A stretch of 64,000 nucleotides of DNA from JASHPR01 sp963739645. Its GTDB lineage: Bacteria > Actinomycetota > Actinomycetes > Streptosporangiales > Streptosporangiaceae. The stretch is taken from NCBI GenBank assembly GCA_963739645.1, contig CAVUBM010000112.1, positions 1 to 64,000 of the forward strand, given 5' to 3'. The translations under genes were made by a program, and so were the position numbers. Below the pieces are notes generated by a model. The model made no database searches, had not been told where the DNA came from, and saw only the letters and a list, made by a program, of their open reading frames with translations. Below are positions 60,241 through 64,000 of this stretch, one piece after another. Position 1 is the first letter of the stretch, and each line of letters starts with the position of its first letter.

Positions 60241-61201
60241 ATCAGCTCCGTTCGCAGCTTGGGCACCATGAAGACCACCAGCAGGTCAGCGACGATGTTG
60301 ATGGCCGTGTACAGCGCGGCCAGGATGATGGACGCGGCCAGGATCTTGTTGGTGTCGCGGGCCAGGACCGCTTGGACGAGGTAGACGCCGATGCCGGGAT
60401 ACGCGAACACCGACTCGACGACGATGATGCCGCCCGACGAGGTACTGCAGGTTCTGGGCGATCGTCTGGATGCTGTTCGCCACGGCGTTGCGCATCCCGT
60501 ACCGCATGAGCACGCGGCGCTCGCTGATCCCGTTCAGCCGGGCGAACTGGACGAAGTCCGTCTGCAGCACCTCGATCATGCCCAGCCGGATCTGCCGGAC
60601 CCCCGAGCCGACCGCGACGATCAGCAGCGTCAGCACCGGCAGGATGAGGATGTTGGGCGTGCTCAGCGGGGACGCCCCGGGTGCCACCAGGGACACCGGC
60701 GGCAGCAGGTGCAGCATGGTGAAGAAGATGTAGATCAGCAGGGCCCCGGTCACGAACTCCGGCAGCCCGGCCAGGACCAGCGACGGGGTGGAGATCGCGT
60801 GATCGAGCAGCTTGTCGGCCTTGATGCCGGCCGACCGCACCGAGCAGCAGCGTGAGCGGGATCAGCAGGATCGCGGCGATCCCGCCGAGCAGCAGGCTGT
60901 TCATCAGGGGATCGACCAGCGTGCTCGCGATGGACGGGTTGGGCTGATGCTGGGCGAGCGCCACCGCCGAGTTACCGAGGTTGCCGTGCAGAAGCCCGGC
61001 CAGCCAGCTGAAGTACTGCTCGATGAGCGGCCGGTTGAGACCGAGCTGGGCCTCCAGGGCCGCGACCGTCTTCGGGGTGCCGCTCTTGCCGAGGATGACG
61101 GTGACCGCGTTGCCCGGTATGACGCTGGTGCAGACGAAGATCAGCACGGAGACGACCAGGAGCGTGATCAGGGCCGCACCCAGGCGCTTCAGCACGAACA
61201 C
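60237..61201 (-). CDS. ABC importer permease, DppB-like, two frame breaks
   Basis: ATG 61201 opens FVLKRLGAALITLLVVSVLI and CTSVIPGNAV, the DppB N-terminus, then AQLGLNRPLIEQYFSWLAGL. After a change near 60835: STPSLVLAGLPEFVTGALLI and MIEVLQTDFVQFARLNGISE, the coupling loop. After a change near 60445 the reconstructed end reads VVFMVPKLRTELM with TGA at 60237, overlapping the next GTG. Forms the membrane pore with the DppC-like protein. Confidence 0.82.
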
Positions 61202-61347
61202 GAGTACCGGGTGGGACCGGGACCGCGGCCTCCCGGCGGCACAGGAGGGGACTCAGGCGGCGGGCCGGACACCGCGACTGGAGTGACCACTCCTCCTCCT
61301 GTCTGCTGAACGGAACCGGGGCCTGAGCTCACCGCCCTGGCGGCCGG

Positions 61348-63065
61348 TCAGGACTTCGCGATCCACCCGTCCTGGAAGCGCCAGTTGTTGAAGTTGAAGG
61401 CGGACGAGGCCGCCAGCCCGCGGACGTTGCTGGCCGCGAAGTCGATGTAGGGCAGCCAGCCCCAGACCACGTAGCCGCCCTCGTTGTGCTGCTCCTGCTG
61501 GACCTGATGCCAGAGGTCGCGGCCTTGGTCTCGTCGGTGGCCGCCTCGGCGGACAGGATGAGAGTCGGTGGCCGACTGGCCGCCCTGCTTCTGCTGGCCC
61601 CAGTGGGTGTCCCAGTACGGCGCGTCGAACTGGATGAGCGAGCGGTACTGCCCGGTCAGGGACGGGAGGGCCTGGGCTATCTGCAGGCAGAACGGCCGGA
61701 TGTAGGCTCCGCCCGCCGTTGTCCAGTAGTTGCCCGGCTGCAGGACCTTCAGCGGATGTTGATGCCCGCGGCCTTGGCCTGCTGGGCCCAGATCGTGGAC
61801 GACTCGATCATTCCGGGCAGGACGTTTGCGGTGGGCAGCGTGTAGGTGGTGCCGGCCACCCCGGCCTGCTTGAACAGGGACTTCGCCTTGTCCGGGTCGT
61901 ACTCGGACTTCAGGCTGAACTGTCGAAGAACTGGGTGTTCGGCCCCTGCAGGTCGTTGCCCACCGTGCCGAAGCCGGCCAGCGCGCCGTCGATGAGCTGC
62001 TGCCGGTTGGTCATGAGCTTGAAGGCCTGGCGGATCCGGTTGTCGGCGAACGGGCCCCGTCCACCCGCATGCCGAACGCGTAGGTGTTGGAGGCGCTCGG
62101 CGACTGCAGGATCTGCACCTGCTTGCTGGACACCTGCTGGCCGCACCTGCTGCAGGGCGGGGCTGGCGAGCAGGTTGATCTGCCTGCTCAGCAGCGCGTT
62201 CAGCATGGCGTTGTTGTCGGTGAACGAGGAGTCGATGACGAGGGTGTCGACGTACGGCTTGCCCTTGCTCCCAGTAGTTCTCGTTCCGCACGAACACGCT
62301 CTTCTGACCGGGCGTGAACGACTGGAACTTGAACGGCCCGGTGCCGATCGGGTTCCGGGCGGTGCTCGCCGGGGTCGCGCCCTCCTGGAGCACGCCGAAG
62401 TTGAACCACGCGAAGATCGTGGGGAACTGCGCCGACGGGATCTGCAGCGGGATCTGGACCGTCAGCTTGTCGACCGCCTTGACGCCCTTGAAGTCGACCA
62501 GGCCGGTCAGGAACGAGGACGAGTAGTTCTTGGCCGCGTCACTCCACAACGTCGTGAGGTTGTAGACGACGTCGTTGGCGCCGAAGTCCTTGCCGTCATG
62601 CCACGTGACACCGTCACGGAGCTTGAACGTCCACATCGGTGGCGTCGGCGTTGGGCTCGGCGGACAGCGCGAGACCGGGCACCAGCGGGTACAGGTTGTG
62701 CCCGGCGTTCGGGTAGAAGAGCAGGTCGTAGAGGGCGTAGTCACGGGCGCAGTCCGGGTTGGGGATCGCGGTGCCGGGGAAGAGGTTCTCCTCGCTGCCC
62801 TGGGTGAGCACGCCCAGGGTGAAGGTGCCGCCGCGCACCGGGGTTCCGCCGGGCAGCGCCGCGGCCGCGCTGGCCGGACGCCGGCGGCGAGGACGCCGCC
62901 CGAGCTGCTGCTGCCGCCACACGCGGCCAGCAGGCCGGACCCACCGAGCGCCGTGATGCTGGCGGCGCCGAGCAGGAATCCGCGGCGGGAGAGATTCTTC
63001 CGGTCGGCCTCGGCCGCACGCGCCAGCCGGTCCAGGTTCGTCAGTTGCTCATCACGACGAGTCAT
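61348..63065 (-). CDS. extracellular solute-binding protein family 5 (lipoprotein), several frame breaks
   Basis: ATG 63065. The N-terminus carries a twin-arginine signal with lipobox: NLSRRGFLLGAASITALGGS then GLLAACGG (lipid-bearing Cys). Family-5 pieces recur across frames: RGGTFTLGVLTQGSEENLFP, DYALYDLLFYPNAGHN, TFKLRDGVTWHDGKDFGAND, SAQFPTIFAWFNFGVLQEGA, GTGPFKFQSFTPGQKSVFVR and FSLKSEYDPDKAKSLFKQAG. The end NWRFQDGWIAKS stops at 61348. At least five frame changes (about 62870, 62640, 62270, 62060, 61920, 61750, 61560) make it the most broken gene here. Binds the importer's substrate outside the cell. Confidence 0.82.
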
Positions 63066-63105
63066 CGCACTCCCCTGAAGGCCTCGGAGACTGATCGAGA
63101 CAATC

Positions 63106-63121
63106 GTCGATTGTCCACAAT
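63106..63121. promoter_or_regulatory. regulon motif before the importer operon
   Basis: GTCGATTGTCCACAAT; ATTGT-CC-ACAAT inside is a perfect 12-bp dyad. Lies 41 nt upstream of the binding-protein start. Confidence 0.65.
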
Positions 63122-63247
63122 GCGTTGCATGCTAGCCAGGCGGCTCAGAGGGCGCAAGGCCAGTAACGATTCCGTTACCTTGCCCCCGAGAGCTACCGGA
63201 CCGGGGCGAGTCCGGCATCAGCCGCGATACGCGGGCCTGCCCGGGGG

Positions 63248-63674
63248 TCAATCCGGCGCCGCCCGCAGCAGCGGCAGGCCGATCCCGAGCACCGGGTCGA
63301 GGACCCCGGACGCCAGTTCCTCCGCGGACTGGTCGAACGGCACCGGGGCGCGCCGCGGTTCCGGGTAGCCGACCGCGGCCATGACGTCGGGGTGCATGGT
63401 GTAGGCGCCCACGGCGATGGAGGCGACCAGCTCGAAGTCCGCGCTGGCCGATGACTCGAGCCAGGCGCAGGCTGCCCTCGACGTCGCCCGCGTCGACGCC
63501 GGCGAGCGCCGCGACGACCGGGTCCATGGTTCTGCTGCGGGCCCGGGCCGCCCGCAGCGTCCACTCGGCGAAGCCGCCGAGCTCGGTCGGCACGGGTGCG
63601 CCCCGGGTGCTCGCCAGCAGGACGTCGGCGATGCGGCCCAGCAGGTCGACGTGGGCCGGTGTCAGCTCGGTCAT
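63248..63674 (-). CDS. gluconate 2-dehydrogenase subunit 3-like protein, one frame break
   Basis: About 142 residues from ATG 63674, overlapping the GMC stop (ATGA). Opening ELTPAHVDLLGRIADVLLAS and VAALAGVDAGDVEGSLRLA; after a change near 63455 come SADFELVASIAVGAYTMHPD, VMAAVGYPEPRRAPVPFDQS and VLDPVLGIGLPLLRAAPD, stop at 63248. This small subunit pairs with a GMC flavoprotein in membrane-linked sugar dehydrogenases. Confidence 0.75.
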
Positions 63675-64000
63675 GATCGTGTTTCCGGTGAGTTGGCCGC
63701 GATGTGCTGGGCGGTGCGCAGGGCGAGAGCGGTGATGGTCGCGGTCGGGTTGACCGCGCCGGCGGTCACGAACAGGCTGCCGTCGACGACGAACACGTTG
63801 TCGACGTCGTGCAGCCGGCCGAACCGGTTCGTGACGGAGGTGCGGGGATCGTCGCCCATCCGGGCGGTGCCCATCAGGTGGCCGGGCTGGTCCAGCCATA
63901 GCCGCTTGGTGAACAGGCGCTCGGCCCCCGCGGCCTGATGCGCCTCGGCCGCCCGCGCGAGGTTGAAGTCGAGCATGCGGTTGGTGTTGTCGCTGATCGT
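63671..64000 (-). CDS. GMC-family oxidoreductase, C-terminal part (5' end outside window)
   Basis: The frame is open to the right edge. The visible ~109 residues contain the GMC C-terminal active-site region: QPGHLMGTARMGDDPRTSVT (catalytic His), LHDVDNVFVVDGSLFVTAGA and VNPTATITALALRTAQHIAA (second catalytic residue Asn). GMC dehydrogenases oxidise sugar or alcohol hydroxyls with FAD. Paired with the subunit-3-like gene, it resembles gluconate-2-dehydrogenase-type complexes. Confidence 0.88.
   Translation of the reverse strand, partial: TISDNTNRMLDFNLARAAEAHQAAGAERLFTKRLWLDQPGHLMGTARMGDDPRTSVTNRFGRLHDVDNVFVVDGSLFVTAGAVNPTATITALALRTAQHIAANSPETRS

Overview
The window is very GC-rich DNA from an actinobacterium. 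GTG and TTG starts and 4-base ATGA/GTGA gene overlaps are common. The core block SRP RNA - dnaX - ybaB - recR - DUF5063 - aspartate kinase - asd has the gene order seen in filamentous actinomycetes (Streptosporangiales/Streptomycetales-like). Genus cannot be fixed from sequence reading alone.

Layout. (1) 1-4.5 kb: accessory DNA with a partial XRE-HTH/nSTAND NTPase, two small actinobacterial hypotheticals and a decayed SnoaL-like gene. It ends at a 53-nt 3' half of a serine tRNA (4409-4461), which looks like the distal attachment-site scar of an integrated element lying to the left. (2) 4.7-17.4 kb: stress/redox genes: mycothiol-transferase-like DinB protein, ECF42-type sigma factor with its DGPF partner, a large LuxR-type ATPase regulator, SnoaL and VOC proteins, flavin disulfide reductase, SDR, GH15 glucosidase, a thioredoxin-reductase-like flavoprotein and a divergent XRE-cupin regulator. 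(3) 17.6-21.1 kb: two exported cell-surface proteins, one with about 19 tandem 11-residue repeats and one with two LysM domains. (4) 21.2-23.7 kb: a compact cassette of XRE repressor, a 69-residue leader/core-type peptide and a PqqD-like-domain M50 membrane protease. A perfect dyad lies over the peptide promoter and a strong hairpin separates peptide from protease. This is the best candidate for an undescribed peptide system. (5) 23.9-30.3 kb: housekeeping block. (6) 30.3-34.1 kb: MarR/F420-type oxidoreductase divergon, an exported Ig-like protein and a hypothetical. (7) 34.3-64 kb: a sugar/polyol catabolic island with five regulators (two LacI, one GntR-UTRA, one GntR-FCD, plus their operators). 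It holds an inositol-like set (iolC, aldolase, iolB, TIM-barrel isomerases, iolG), a phytanoyl-type dioxygenase with an SDR, a seven-gene minus-strand unit built around a lone DUF1116 protein and a glutamine-synthetase-like ligase, an enolase-superfamily dehydratase with a lactone-oxidase-like flavoprotein, a DapA-like lyase, a peptide-type ABC importer and a GMC dehydrogenase pair.

How it works together. The island reads as uptake (ABC importer), oxidation (GMC, lactone oxidase, SDRs, Gfo/Idh/MocA), dehydration (enolase family), isomerisation/phosphorylation (iol-like genes) and aldol cleavage (DapA-like, Cgl0159-like aldolase). A 16-bp motif GTCGATTGTCnnCAAT recurs before the importer, an aldehyde-dehydrogenase remnant and the DapA-like gene, suggesting one regulon probably run by the GntR-FCD protein.

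Caution. At least 25 single-base frame breaks interrupt otherwise well-conserved genes (3.9-16.2 kb and 35-63.5 kb), while 17-35 kb is clean. Many breaks look like indels in G/C runs, so residual assembly error is at least as likely as true decay. For such genes the span given is the reconstructed gene and the break points are stated.
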